64,000 nucleotides of DNA from Bacillus benzoevorans (GCF_014207535.1 NZ_JACHGK010000005.1:62001-126000); one strand, 5' to 3'; counted from the first letter of the stretch, positions 26,089 through 34,760 are shown. Made by a program: numbers and translations. Notes: generated by a model from the sequence alone, not told the origin.

Positions 26089-26373
26089 TTGGCAAATTAT
26101 TTAAAAGATGAGAATCATTTGATTGTCTGGCCGGTTCTAAAAGAAACCTATTATAATGACCTTTGTATTTGTAATATTGTGATGCCAGCTCGTTATGATA
26201 TGACGACAAATGAACTGTTAGATGCATGTTTAGATACCTATCAAGTGGACAAAGAAAAGAGTTACGAGTTGTTATTAAATCGTGCTGATGGTGACACTGT
26301 CGTACCAATGAACATTTCGCTGAAAGAAGCGGGTCTTCGTAACGGTGATTATTTAACAGTGGTAACAGCATAA
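26089..26373 (+). CDS. dmpO: Phenol/arene hydroxylase gamma subunit (DmpO type)
   Basis: This 94-residue small subunit completes the hydroxylase. The N-terminal LIVWPVLKETYYNDLC segment and the C-terminal ubiquitin-like LKEAGLRNGDYLTVV are typical of DmpO. The start is TTG 26089, eight bases after TAGGAG; the GTG at 26080 overlaps that ribosome binding site. Confidence 0.82.
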   Translation: MANYLKDENHLIVWPVLKETYYNDLCICNIVMPARYDMTTNELLDACLDTYQVDKEKSYELLLNRADGDTVVPMNISLKEAGLRNGDYLTVVTA

Positions 26374-26473
26374 AGAAAAACGATTTATGGAACTGGCGAT
26401 TAACAGCGGATCAGGTGTTTCCTGACCGCTGCTAATCTATTAATACATCAAGAAATAGAAAGGGAGATTTTAA

Positions 26474-27496
26474 ATGGCCCAGTCAAAAACAGATGTTGAA
26501 ACATATGAGGTAACACTGGAACCAAGCGGGAAAACGATAGAAGTGAAGGAAGGGCAGACCCTGCTTGATGCCGCGATTCGCAATGGGATTCAAGTAGCAT
26601 ACGGATGCCGTCACGGTAGTTGTTCTGCATGTAAATGCCAAGTGCTTGACGGTGAATATGAAATCATGGATCGCGTTTCTGAGTACTCCTTAATGAGCTT
26701 TGAACGGGAAGAAGGCTTTACGTTAATGTGCAGTACGATTGCAGAAAGCGACCTTGTGATTGAAGTGGAAGAAGAAGAATCTGATCTTCCATTCTTTGCT
26801 GTTCATGATTTTGAAGCAGAAGTGATTGAAAATAAGCAATGTACAGCAGATATTCATATGATTAAATTAAAGTTATCCGAACCAGAAACCATTGAATACG
26901 CTTCAGGGCAGTTTTTTGAATTTGAAATTCCGGGACTCGAAGATACCCGCGCTTACTCATTAGCAAATAAATTTATAGATGACAGCATCGTTGAATTTCA
27001 TGTTAAGCGAGTGAATGAAGGAAAGGGCTCAAATTATATGTGTGACCTTCAGGCAGGTGACCGGGTCACTGGTTCTGGACCATACGGTACGATGCAACTG
27101 CGTGATCGTACGAAAGATTTAATCTTTGTTGCCGGTGGTTCTGGTATGGCCCCAATTAAATCCCTTGTTGAAGAACTATTCTCTGAAGGCTTTGACAAAG
27201 AAGCATGGTTTTTCTATGGGGCACGTACAGTTAAAGATTTATATTTAACTGAAGAGTGGAGGAAATTAGAGGAAAAACATCCTAATTTCCACTTCGTACC
27301 GGCTCTGTCCAATCAAGATCCTTCAGAAGAGTGGGATGGAGAGACAGGTTTTATTGCAGATGTGATTGGACGTAAACTGGAGAAAATGACAGCAGATGCC
27401 TATCTTTGCGGTCCGCCAATTATGATTGAAACAACCTGTGATGCTCTTTATAAATTAGGCGTTAAAGGTACTGATATTTTCTACGATGAGTTTTAA
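26474..27496 (+). CDS. dmpP: Phenol/arene hydroxylase reductase (DmpP type)
   Basis: This 340-residue protein passes electrons from NAD(P)H to the hydroxylase. The N-terminal plant-type [2Fe-2S] domain has C45, C50, C53 and C86. It is followed by an FAD domain (RAYSLANK, about residues 158-165) and an NAD-binding domain with FVAGGSGMAPIKSL and YLCGPPIMIE. The ATG has GGGAGA upstream. It is the last gene of the operon; a stem-loop follows at 27574-27619. Confidence 0.92.
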   Translation: MAQSKTDVETYEVTLEPSGKTIEVKEGQTLLDAAIRNGIQVAYGCRHGSCSACKCQVLDGEYEIMDRVSEYSLMSFEREEGFTLMCSTIAESDLVIEVEEEESDLPFFAVHDFEAEVIENKQCTADIHMIKLKLSEPETIEYASGQFFEFEIPGLEDTRAYSLANKFIDDSIVEFHVKRVNEGKGSNYMCDLQAGDRVTGSGPYGTMQLRDRTKDLIFVAGGSGMAPIKSLVEELFSEGFDKEAWFFYGARTVKDLYLTEEWRKLEEKHPNFHFVPALSNQDPSEEWDGETGFIADVIGRKLEKMTADAYLCGPPIMIETTCDALYKLGVKGTDIFYDEF

Positions 27497-27573
27497 GCAG
27501 CAGTCGATGATTAAGTTTTAAGCCTTGACTTAAGGTAAATGCTTCTCATTCCCCTCAGCCTATATATCGTACG

Positions 27574-27619
27574 AAGTGATGATGGAATACGTTATGTTAT
27601 GTATATCCTTCATCACTTT
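27574..27619 (+). terminator. Stem-loop after hydroxylase operon
   Basis: AAGTGATGATGGA pairs with TCCTTCATCACTT with one mismatch. No T-run follows, so it may be a weak terminator or RNA-stabilising hairpin. Confidence 0.5.
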
Positions 27620-27847
27620 GTGCATATAGCGATGAAATAATATATACATTATTCAGAATGTAATGTAAAATATATGTATATAAAAAATGAACTTTTTAAG
27701 AATAATATAAATGAACTGCAGCAAAATAAGAGAATATCTATAGAACTATCTTTATCTGATTATTCTGGATAGTCTTGTGTTTTGTTTTATTATTTTTATA
27801 AAAGGGATTTGTTTTATGTATAGTTCATTCCTGAGGCGGTGAGAGAA
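27620..27847. other. Intergenic region before the aromatic regulator
   Basis: The region is AT-rich. AAATGAACT occurs twice as a direct repeat (27685-27693 and 27709-27717), 24 bp apart, and a CGTACG core like that of the hydroxylase promoter lies just upstream near 27570. These are possible binding sites. No other gene is seen. Confidence 0.4.
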
Positions 27848-29737
27848 ATGGAACATCCAGATCTTGATTTGGATTTGCAGGGCACATTGATGGATGAAGT
27901 AATAGAAATAGTTGACCATACCCAAAGGATTTTGCGGGTCCCTAGTTCCGCCTTTGGAGCATTGAGACGGGAACTGATTGATACTCTGGGAATAGAGAGG
28001 GTCAAAGGGTTTCTGCTGCGTTATGGCTGGAATTACGGAGTAAACGACGGATTACTAATGAAGGAAATGGAATGGAAAAGCGAGACAGAACTTTTACTTC
28101 TCGGACCAAAGATGCATACATTAACCGGTTATGTGACTGTAGAACCTGAGGTATGTGAGGTTAATATCAGCGAAGGTGTCTTAAATTTCGCGGGTATATG
28201 GAAAGATTCCTATGAAGCTGAAGAACATCTGCGGCTTTTTGGAAAAAGCAGTGAGCCGGTGTGTGATACTTTAGTAGGGTATGCAAGCGGTTGTTTGTCA
28301 ACGCTCATGGGTAAAACAGTCATAGTCAAAGAAACGAAGTGTGCAGCAAAAGGCGATGAACATTGTCACTGGGTAGCTAAAACCCTTGATGAATGGGGCA
28401 TGGATCCGCAGATACAAAAGGAACGTCAGTTATATGAGGCGGATCGTATAGGTGCTGAACTGGAAGAAACCTATGAAAAACTAAGGCTGGAAAGAGATAA
28501 TTTAAGCAAGACTTATCAGATTCATCAGAAACTGTTTAAGCAGGTTCTTCATGAAACAGGACTTCAATCCTTTGCCAACATCATGTTTCAAACAGTAAAA
28601 ATTCCTGTATTTATTGAAGATAATACTTTTAATTTAACGGCTGTCGGCGGTTATTCTCCAATGGAGGCGAAAAAGTTTGTCGATGAATTTAAGGAATGGG
28701 TAAAAGAACAACAAGAAAAACGCAAGTGGAAGGAAATTCGGAATACTGTATGTCTGGAAATTTCTCCGCAGCAAAAGCGTTTAATTACACCGATCTATGT
28801 ACGGCAGAAGATCTTTGGTTATTGTTCTTTATTGTTTAGTGAAGAGTCGATCAAAGAAGTAGACAAAATGGTACTAGAACAAGCTGCACTGGCATGTTCG
28901 CTGCATTTATTGAATGAACAAACGAGGATCCATACGGAACAGCGGATTAGAGGCAGCTTTTTAGAGGACATTTTGAACAAACGAATGTCGATGTCTGAAA
29001 TCGTTAAACATGCACATTATCTTGAGTTTCAATTAATAAAGCCTTATTTTATGGTCGCAATTCATAGACGATTTGAGAAAAAATCATTTAATGAAGAAAT
29101 TGAGTTTAACGATCAATTTATGAATGATTTACTGGGTTTATTAAAAAACATTCAAGTTAATGCGTTACTGGGTCAGAAATCAGAAAATGTTATTGCCCTG
29201 TTTTCAGAGGATGCACTGATCAAAAGAAATATTAATAAAGAAACATTTTGTAAGCGATTGCTTGATTTTTGTGCTGCACAGTATCCGGATTTTGTTTTTA
29301 GAATGGGAGTCAGTTCCAGTATCTCGGCGATTATGGATGCACCTAATTTATATGATGAAAGCCTCGCAGCTTTAAAAGTTACCAATACCCGGCAAAATAT
29401 AGTCTCTTTTGATTCCCTAGGTCTTGTAGGAATGCTGATGCAAACGAAAAATTTAGACACGATCGAAAAGTTTGCTTATAAAATTTTGGGGAATCTGATT
29501 GAAGAAGATAAATCAAAAAATATGGAATTAACGAAAACACTTTATCATTATTTAGAAAACGGATCTAATGTTCATAAAACAGCCAGGGCGATGAATTTCT
29601 CCATTAGCGGATTGCGCTATCGTTTAGGCAGGCTTAATGAAATTTTACAAGCAGATATTAATACTCCATATATTAAACATGAAATCTATTTAGCGCTTCA
29701 GTCTTTAATTGTATTAGGCGTGTTAGAAATCGATTAA
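27848..29737 (+). CDS. Chimeric aromatic-sensing regulator: XylR_N + V4R sensor with PucR/CdaR-type C-terminus
   Basis: This protein has about 629 residues. The N-terminal part (about 1-185) matches the XylR/DmpR/MopR sensor: XylR_N, then a V4R domain with the zinc ligands C139, E162, C165 and C173. A coiled-coil linker (about 200-235) and a GAF-like region follow. The C-terminus is a PucR/CdaR-type arrangement (about 350-620) ending in the HTH_30 helix-turn-helix (HYLENGSNVHKTARAMNFS). The sigma-54 AAA+ domain of XylR/DmpR is absent. It lies directly downstream of the hydroxylase operon, so it probably activates that operon on sensing phenol or similar compounds. The ATG at 27848 follows AGGCGGTGA; GTG 27839 is the alternative. 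Confidence 0.88.
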   Translation: MEHPDLDLDLQGTLMDEVIEIVDHTQRILRVPSSAFGALRRELIDTLGIERVKGFLLRYGWNYGVNDGLLMKEMEWKSETELLLLGPKMHTLTGYVTVEPEVCEVNISEGVLNFAGIWKDSYEAEEHLRLFGKSSEPVCDTLVGYASGCLSTLMGKTVIVKETKCAAKGDEHCHWVAKTLDEWGMDPQIQKERQLYEADRIGAELEETYEKLRLERDNLSKTYQIHQKLFKQVLHETGLQSFANIMFQTVKIPVFIEDNTFNLTAVGGYSPMEAKKFVDEFKEWVKEQQEKRKWKEIRNTVCLEISPQQKRLITPIYVRQKIFGYCSLLFSEESIKEVDKMVLEQAALACSLHLLNEQTRIHTEQRIRGSFLEDILNKRMSMSEIVKHAHYLEFQLIKPYFMVAIHRRFEKKSFNEEIEFNDQFMNDLLGLLKNIQVNALLGQKSENVIALFSEDALIKRNINKETFCKRLLDFCAAQYPDFVFRMGVSSSISAIMDAPNLYDESLAALKVTNTRQNIVSFDSLGLVGMLMQTKNLDTIEKFAYKILGNLIEEDKSKNMELTKTLYHYLENGSNVHKTARAMNFSISGLRYRLGRLNEILQADINTPYIKHEIYLALQSLIVLGVLEID

Positions 29738-29804
29738 TGGGATGAACAAAGCCGCTTAACACATGGGGACATGCCCATTGTTTTAATTGAGAGGGGGTTA
29801 GGTT

Positions 29805-29981
29805 GTGTTTGTTTGCAGGGAACATCTCAAGAAGGGGTTGCAATTGCTTCCTGTACCGCATGTAAAGGAGATTCAGGGGGATACAAATAAAAGCTGTGCC
29901 TTTTGTGACAAGCAAGCAGCTTTAAAGCTTTTTATTTTTAACCAAGATCAAGCAACTGAATGGAAACTTACTTCAAAATGA
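29805..29981 (+). CDS. Small CxxH/CxxC protein
   Basis: This 58-residue protein starts with GTG, seven bases after GAGGGGG. It has a CREH motif at residues 4-7 and CAFC at 31-34, a probable single zinc site, with the LPVPHV segment between them. This pattern matches a small Bacillus protein family of unknown function usually called CxxH/CxxC protein. The frame and ribosome binding site are clear despite the short length. Confidence 0.75.
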   Translation: MFVCREHLKKGLQLLPVPHVKEIQGDTNKSCAFCDKQAALKLFIFNQDQATEWKLTSK

Positions 29982-30312
29982 CTCAAGATGGGATAATAGA
30001 ATGGGAGCTGCTGTTAAGCAAGCTCTTTTATTTTTGCCTTTTCATCGTATCAACTAAAATGGTGTTGCTCGTCAAATTTAACAAAATTATAACAGTGAAA
30101 GAATCCATTGAAATATTTAAGTAAAATTTATCAATCACATACATATTTTGGCGTTTTCTTGTGAATGGTTATACTTTCCATCGTTTGGATAAAGGTTATA
30201 ATGGCGTGGTTAAACGAACTTGCTTTTGAATTGGTTAAATTTAGGTAATGAATCATCGTGTTACAATTGATAGCCTAGTAGTATAGACCAAATAGATTAC
30301 TAGGAGGATACT
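29982..30312. other. Intergenic region before the LysM-hydrolase gene
   Basis: The region is AT-rich and non-coding. It should contain the promoter of the LysM-hydrolase gene, but I cannot place -35/-10 boxes with confidence and see no RNA gene. Confidence 0.4.
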
Positions 30313-30909
30313 ATGAAAAAAATTAAAATGGCTATGCTTGCATGCGTAACTTCACTATCTTTATTTTCTTTTTATCCGCATGCAGAGGCTTCTGCAGCAG
30401 TACACACTGTCAAAGCAGGGGATACTTTATGGAAAATTTCAGCGCAATATGGGGTAACGACACAGAAAATTAAAACAGCTAATAAACAAAGCAGCAATAT
30501 GATTTATCCTGGGCAAAAGCTATACATTCCTCAGGCCGCTATTTCCGAAGCAGATAAGGATTTAATGGCTAGATTGGTTTCAGCGGAAGCAAAAGGGGAG
30601 CCATATGCAGGAAAAGTAGCTGTTGCAACAGTGATATTAAATCGTTTGAGCAGTCCGGATTTTCCTAATTCTATTCGAGAGATTATTTTTCAAGTTGAAG
30701 GAGGTCATTATGCCTTTACACCTGTTCAAAATGGAGCTATCTACAATGCTGCAGATGCGGCATCAAAAAAAGCTGTAAATGAGGCCCTGGGTTTTTGGGG
30801 GCAGGGAAATGGTTCGGTTTATTTCTATAATCCTAACACATCAACAAGCAAATGGATATTTTCACGCGAAGTAACCGTAAGAATTGGTAACCACGTATTT
30901 GCCAAATAA
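30313..30909 (+). CDS. Secreted LysM + SleB-type cell wall hydrolase
   Basis: This 198-residue protein has a signal peptide (about 1-29, KKIKMAMLACVTSLSLF, cleavage after AEASA), one LysM peptidoglycan-binding domain (about 30-74, VKAGDTLWKISAQYGV) and a SleB/CwlJ-type hydrolase domain (about 80-198, LVSAEAKGEPYAGKVAVA with the likely catalytic glutamate). It resembles YkvT-like spore or vegetative hydrolases of Bacillus. The ATG has AGGAGGA upstream. It is monocistronic, with a terminator downstream. Confidence 0.88.
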   Translation: MKKIKMAMLACVTSLSLFSFYPHAEASAAVHTVKAGDTLWKISAQYGVTTQKIKTANKQSSNMIYPGQKLYIPQAAISEADKDLMARLVSAEAKGEPYAGKVAVATVILNRLSSPDFPNSIREIIFQVEGGHYAFTPVQNGAIYNAADAASKKAVNEALGFWGQGNGSVYFYNPNTSTSKWIFSREVTVRIGNHVFAK

Positions 30910-30928
30910 GCAGTGGTGAAGGTAAGGT

Positions 30929-30978
30929 CTGATTCTGCAAGATCATCCTGGTTGAATCATTTTGCAGAATCAGTTCTT
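30929..30978. terminator. Rho-independent terminator
   Basis: CTGATTCTGCAA pairs with TTGCAGAATCAG over a 20-base loop, then a T-rich stretch. It separates convergent genes. Confidence 0.7.
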
Positions 30979-31000
30979 TCTATTAGTTTGATTACATAAA

Positions 31001-31891
31001 TTAATTACCTTGTGAATAGTTCATTTCATGGTTAATCATGGAATAAATAATTTTCTTAACAGGAAGGTCCATTAATAATTTTTTTCGGTATTGAACATAC
31101 ACCTTGTTTGGAATGGCTTCAAATTCTTTTATTCTTTTTACGGCAATCGTATTCCTATCGACAGAGTCTACTCCAAGTAATGGGGTAATGCCAACCCCCA
31201 ATCCGCTGCCTACTACCTTCTTCAACATTTCATTATTTCCTACTTCAATATGTTTAATGTTTGGAACTCCGATTAATTGCTGCTCCGCAGGAGACAATAG
31301 AAGTGTATTCCGCTGATACCAAAATAATGTTTCACCTTGAAGCTCATCTAAGGAGGAAATTTCATGTTTAGCAAGGCGGTGGTTTTTTCCGCAAATTAAG
31401 ACAATTTTATCATCAAATAAGAACTCTGAGATAATATTTGGTTTATGGGAAACGACATTTCTTGTAAACACTAAATCCACGTCTTCGGATAATAATTGAT
31501 CATTCAGTTTCGTTGAATTCTCTCCCTCGATGATAGAAATACTAAGCTGGTCAATAGATTTAATCGAATCAATCAAATCAGTAATAAAAGAATAGGAAAA
31601 GCCGGGAGAAAAGCCGATTTTTATGCTTGGGAACTTGGAAGCCTTAGTTGCTTCAATAGAATGGGTCATATAAGTAAGGATGCTGGTTGCATATTCGACA
31701 AACACTTCTCCTTCTTTTGACAAAGCAACATTTTTCCCTTCCCTGTCGAAAAGTTTGCAATTTAATTCGTTTTCTAAATTCTTAATTCTTGCCGTTACCG
31801 TCGGCTGGGTCACGTTGAGATATTCAGCAGCCTTTGAATAGTTATGGTGTTCAATGACAGCTAAGAAGGTTTCCAATTGACTTGTATCCAT
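31001..31891 (-). CDS. LysR-family transcriptional regulator
   Basis: This 296-residue protein has a LysR winged helix (residues 1-60, with NYSKAAEYLNVTQPTVTARIKNLE) and a periplasmic-binding-protein-like effector domain. The start ATG 31891 was chosen because GGAGTG lies seven bases upstream and the protein then begins MDTSQLETF, as LysR proteins do; upstream in-frame starts add a non-homologous extension. It is divergent from the Rieske dioxygenase genes across about 590 bp and probably regulates them. Confidence 0.9.
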   Translation of the reverse strand: MDTSQLETFLAVIEHHNYSKAAEYLNVTQPTVTARIKNLENELNCKLFDREGKNVALSKEGEVFVEYATSILTYMTHSIEATKASKFPSIKIGFSPGFSYSFITDLIDSIKSIDQLSISIIEGENSTKLNDQLLSEDVDLVFTRNVVSHKPNIISEFLFDDKIVLICGKNHRLAKHEISSLDELQGETLFWYQRNTLLLSPAEQQLIGVPNIKHIEVGNNEMLKKVVGSGLGVGITPLLGVDSVDRNTIAVKRIKEFEAIPNKVYVQYRKKLLMDLPVKKIIYSMINHEMNYSQGN

Positions 31892-32280
31892 GATCATCAC
31901 TCCAATTAATAGTTTTGACTTGAAATGTTTTTTATAAGAAAGCATTAAATATGACGGTGTTTTTGAAAACCCTTTCATTTACCCCGATAATAAAATGTTA
32001 ATTTTAAAATATTAATACAATTAGAATAGTACCGAAAATATCAATATTTGTCTAGAATGTGACTATAAATTTACTATTTCGATAGAAAATACTGTGTAAA
32101 GCATAAAAACGTGATATAATGATGTCGAAAGTGGAAGAAAACACTATTACCACGCCGTATATATTTAAAACCAAGAAAAAATTTTGAAAAACACACCAAA
32201 TAGCAAAAATATTTCGATTAGATTTTTTGCTAAGTGAGTTATATAATCTGAATATAGCCAATAGAGGGAAAATTAAAATT

Positions 32281-32335
32281 CTTCGACTAGTCAGTATATT
32301 AAATTAATTATTTTATAATAATTTAATTGTCGAAG
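32281..32335. promoter_or_regulatory. Long dyad in dioxygenase promoter
   Basis: CTTCGAC (32281-32287) and GTCGAAG (32329-32335) are inverted, and the AT-rich interior (AAATTAATTATT and AATAATTTAATT) is itself nearly self-complementary. It lies just upstream of a TATAAT at 32353-32358, where a LysR activator would bind. Confidence 0.5.
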
Positions 32336-32352
32336 AAAAATAATTTTTCTTA

Positions 32353-32377
32353 TATAATTGAATTGAAAGCGGCTACA
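32353..32377 (+). promoter_or_regulatory. TATAAT element with overlapping cre-like site
   Basis: TATAAT at 32353-32358 has no good -35 box, as expected for an activator-dependent promoter. TTGAAAGCGGCTACA at 32363-32377 matches the CcpA cre consensus with one mismatch and would lie over the start of transcription. Carbon-catabolite repression is inferred. Confidence 0.4.
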
Positions 32378-32417
32378 GATTGCGTTTTCATTTCATTATC
32401 AGAATATTTTTTAGAGA

Positions 32418-32450
32418 ATAAATAATCTTCTTTTAAGAAAGATTATTTAT
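32418..32450 (+). promoter_or_regulatory. Leader hairpin before dioxygenase alpha gene
   Basis: ATAAATAATCTT pairs with AAAGATTATTTAT around a short loop, about 20 bases upstream of the ribosome binding site. It may stabilise the mRNA or control translation. Confidence 0.4.
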
Positions 32451-32485
32451 ATATAAAATTTTTCAGAATACTAGGAGGGACAAAA

Positions 32486-33778
32486 ATGGGGAAGTACGTT
32501 AAAGAAGACTTGCAAAACTTAACATTCAAAGTCAATCGTAATGCATTCTCAAGTAAAGAAATTTTAGAAAAAGAAAGAGAAGCCATCTTCAGTAAATGCT
32601 GGTTATATATTGGACATGAATCTGAGCTAGCTAACAATGGCGATTTCCATAGAAGAAAAGTTGGCGGCAGAGAGTTAATCTTCACTCGCAGTGCAGATGG
32701 AGAAGTTAGAGCTTTTTATAACTCATGTCCACACCGCGGCGCATTAGTTACACGCGAAAGAGGCGGTAACGGTAAAGTATTCCGCTGCTTCTACCATGCA
32801 TGGAGCTTCAACAACAAAGGTGAACTAGTTGGTATGCCTGATAAAGAAGGTTTCCCAAATGATCACAACTGTGATGGTTCTAAAAACCTACAAACTGTAA
32901 AACGTCTTGAGAACTACCGCGGATTCTTCTTTGTTAACTATGATGACAATGCAGAGTCTTTAGAAGATTACCTTGCAGGTGCTAAAGAATATCTTGATAT
33001 CGTAGCTGACCAAGGCGAAGCAGGTATGGAAGTATTAACAGATCCACAACAATACAGTGTACGTGCTAACTGGAAACTATTAGGCGAAAACTCTGTTGAC
33101 TTATATCACGCAGTACCAACTCACAAAACTTTCTTTGATATTGTTGCTACCCGCGGCGGTACAAAAGCAGAAGGCGATTTCTTAGGAGCAGGACGCGATC
33201 TTGGAAATGGACATGCTGTTATGGAATACAAATCAGCTTGGGGTCGTCCAATCGCAAAATGGATCGAAGGTTATGGTCCAGAAGCGAAAGTGGAAATCGA
33301 CAGAATCTATGCTCGTTTAGTTGAAAAATTCGGCGAAGAAAGAGCAGACAGAATCGCAACTCAAAACCGTAATATCTGGATTTTCCCTAACTTAGTAATC
33401 AACGATATCATGGCGATTACAATCAGAACGTTCTATCCAATGGAACCAGGTTATTTAGAAGCAACAGGCTATGCCTTAGCTCCAAAACTTGAAAGTGAAG
33501 AATTTAGAGCGGTTCGTAACGACAGCTTCTTAGAATTCTTAGGACCAGGCGGTTTCGCAACTCCAGATGATAACGAAGCTCTTGAACTTTGTCAAGAAGC
33601 ATATGTAAATAATAAAGAAGTAGGCTGGAATGATATCTCTAAAGGTATGAACAGAGAAAATCCACAAGCCAATGATGAGGCTCAAATGCGTGCATTCTGG
33701 CGTCAATGGAATAAACGTATTACAGAATTAGAAGCTGAACAAGAAGCTAAGGAACAATCTGGGGAGGTAAGAGTATGA
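32486..33778 (+). CDS. Rieske aromatic-ring-hydroxylating dioxygenase, alpha subunit
   Basis: This 430-residue protein has an N-terminal Rieske domain with the [2Fe-2S] motif CPHRGA...CFYHAW (about residues 80-103) and a C-terminal catalytic domain with the mononuclear-iron motif ENSVDLYHAVPTHKTFF (two histidines and a conserved aspartate). It would cis-dihydroxylate an aromatic ring with the beta subunit. The ATG has AGGAGGG upstream. No ferredoxin or reductase gene is adjacent. The substrate cannot be assigned; a benzoate-, cumate- or terephthalate-type carboxylated arene is possible. Codon choice is strongly biased, as in well-expressed genes. Confidence 0.88.
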   Translation: MGKYVKEDLQNLTFKVNRNAFSSKEILEKEREAIFSKCWLYIGHESELANNGDFHRRKVGGRELIFTRSADGEVRAFYNSCPHRGALVTRERGGNGKVFRCFYHAWSFNNKGELVGMPDKEGFPNDHNCDGSKNLQTVKRLENYRGFFFVNYDDNAESLEDYLAGAKEYLDIVADQGEAGMEVLTDPQQYSVRANWKLLGENSVDLYHAVPTHKTFFDIVATRGGTKAEGDFLGAGRDLGNGHAVMEYKSAWGRPIAKWIEGYGPEAKVEIDRIYARLVEKFGEERADRIATQNRNIWIFPNLVINDIMAITIRTFYPMEPGYLEATGYALAPKLESEEFRAVRNDSFLEFLGPGGFATPDDNEALELCQEAYVNNKEVGWNDISKGMNRENPQANDEAQMRAFWRQWNKRITELEAEQEAKEQSGEVRV

Positions 33779-34254
33779 GCTTAACACGTCAAGAAGTAGA
33801 GGAATTCTTATATCATGAAGCTGAACTATTAGATGAATGGAAAATGAAAGAATGGGTTGCATTATTAACAGACGATGCATACTATTCTGTACCGCCAATC
33901 GGCAGCCCTGATGCTAATCCATTAACTGCTCTATACCTAGTTAACGATAATAGAGAGCGTATTGAACACCGTGCATTACGTTTATTGAAAAAAGAAGCGC
34001 ATGTTGAGTATCCACATTCTTCAACTGTTCACAACGTATACAATGTAAAAATTGTTGGTGAAGAAGATGGTGTTACAACTGTAAAATGTAACTTCTCCGC
34101 TTACCGTGCAAAACGTGACTATCTGGACAATTATATCGGCATTAACGAATATAAATTGGTTAAAGAAGACGGACAAATTAAAATTGCTGGTAAAAAAGTA
34201 ATCCTTAAAATGGAAGCATTACGTCCACACGGAAAAGTTAGTATCATTTTATAA
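33775..34254 (+). CDS. Rieske aromatic-ring-hydroxylating dioxygenase, beta subunit
   Basis: This 159-residue protein has the NTF2-like fold of dioxygenase beta subunits (EVEEFLYHEAELLDEWKMKEW, then LTDDAYYSVPP and NDNRERIEHR). It forms the structural partner of the alpha subunit. Its ATG overlaps the alpha stop (ATGA), and GGAGGTAAGAG lies upstream, so the two are co-translated. A strong terminator follows. Confidence 0.88.
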   Translation: MSLTRQEVEEFLYHEAELLDEWKMKEWVALLTDDAYYSVPPIGSPDANPLTALYLVNDNRERIEHRALRLLKKEAHVEYPHSSTVHNVYNVKIVGEEDGVTTVKCNFSAYRAKRDYLDNYIGINEYKLVKEDGQIKIAGKKVILKMEALRPHGKVSIIL

Positions 34255-34270
34255 TTTGACTTTGCTATTA

Positions 34271-34302
34271 GAAAAAGCACTTACTTTTGTAAGTGCTTTT
34301 TC
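34271..34302 (+). terminator. Rho-independent terminator
   Basis: GAAAAAGCACTTAC pairs with GTAAGTGCTTTTTC over TTTT. It ends the dioxygenase operon. Confidence 0.93.
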
Positions 34303-34321
34303 GCTGTTTTATTTTATTTTC

Positions 34322-34370
34322 ACTAATTACACAATGTGTTATAATATAGTCAGAAAAGTCAAACATTAGT
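34322..34370. promoter_or_regulatory. Candidate Ter-like inverted repeat overlapping rtp promoter
   Basis: ACTAATT-N2-AC-N-ATGT at 34322 resembles the start of the Bacillus Ter consensus (ACTAATTGAACTATGTAC). An inverted ATTAGT at 34365-34370 gives a 49-bp dyad. A TATAAT -10 element lies inside it. In B. subtilis, Rtp binds inverted Ter sites just upstream of its own gene; this is the same place. Confidence 0.45.
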
Positions 34371-34383
34371 TAGGAGGGACAAA

Positions 34384-34755
34384 ATGAGCACCAGAAAAAG
34401 AGAAAGCACAGGTTTTCTTATTAAGCAAAGGGCTTTTTTAAAATTGTACATCATAACTAATATTGAAAATAGAAGATGGTATGGATTGCAGCTGTTAGAT
34501 GAAATGAAAAAGGAGTTTGGACCATTTGGTTTCGAACCGCAGCATTCAGAAATATATCGTGCATTGCATGATCTCCTTGAGGATGGAATATTAACTAGGG
34601 GAAAAATTAAGAAAAATGGTTCGAAGTATCAAGAGGTAGCTGTCTATACTATAAAAGATCAGGAAAAAGCAAAAACATATAAAAAAATGGTCAAGGCAGA
34701 TCTGGATCGATGTTCACATTTGCTGCGCAAGGCATTGGAAGATAATTATGCCTAA
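34384..34755 (+). CDS. rtp: Replication termination protein Rtp homologue
   Basis: This 123-residue winged-helix protein closely resembles the B. subtilis replication terminator protein along its whole length: STGFLIKQRAFLKLYIIT at the N-terminus, the HSEIYRALHDLLEDGIL recognition helix and a KADLDRCSHLLRKALEDN C-terminal dimer helix. Rtp dimers bind Ter sites and stop replication forks from one direction. The ATG has AGGAGGG upstream. Relatives outside the terminus exist, so a plain transcription-factor role cannot be excluded. Confidence 0.85.
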   Translation: MSTRKRESTGFLIKQRAFLKLYIITNIENRRWYGLQLLDEMKKEFGPFGFEPQHSEIYRALHDLLEDGILTRGKIKKNGSKYQEVAVYTIKDQEKAKTYKKMVKADLDRCSHLLRKALEDNYA

Positions 34756-34760
34756 AAGGG

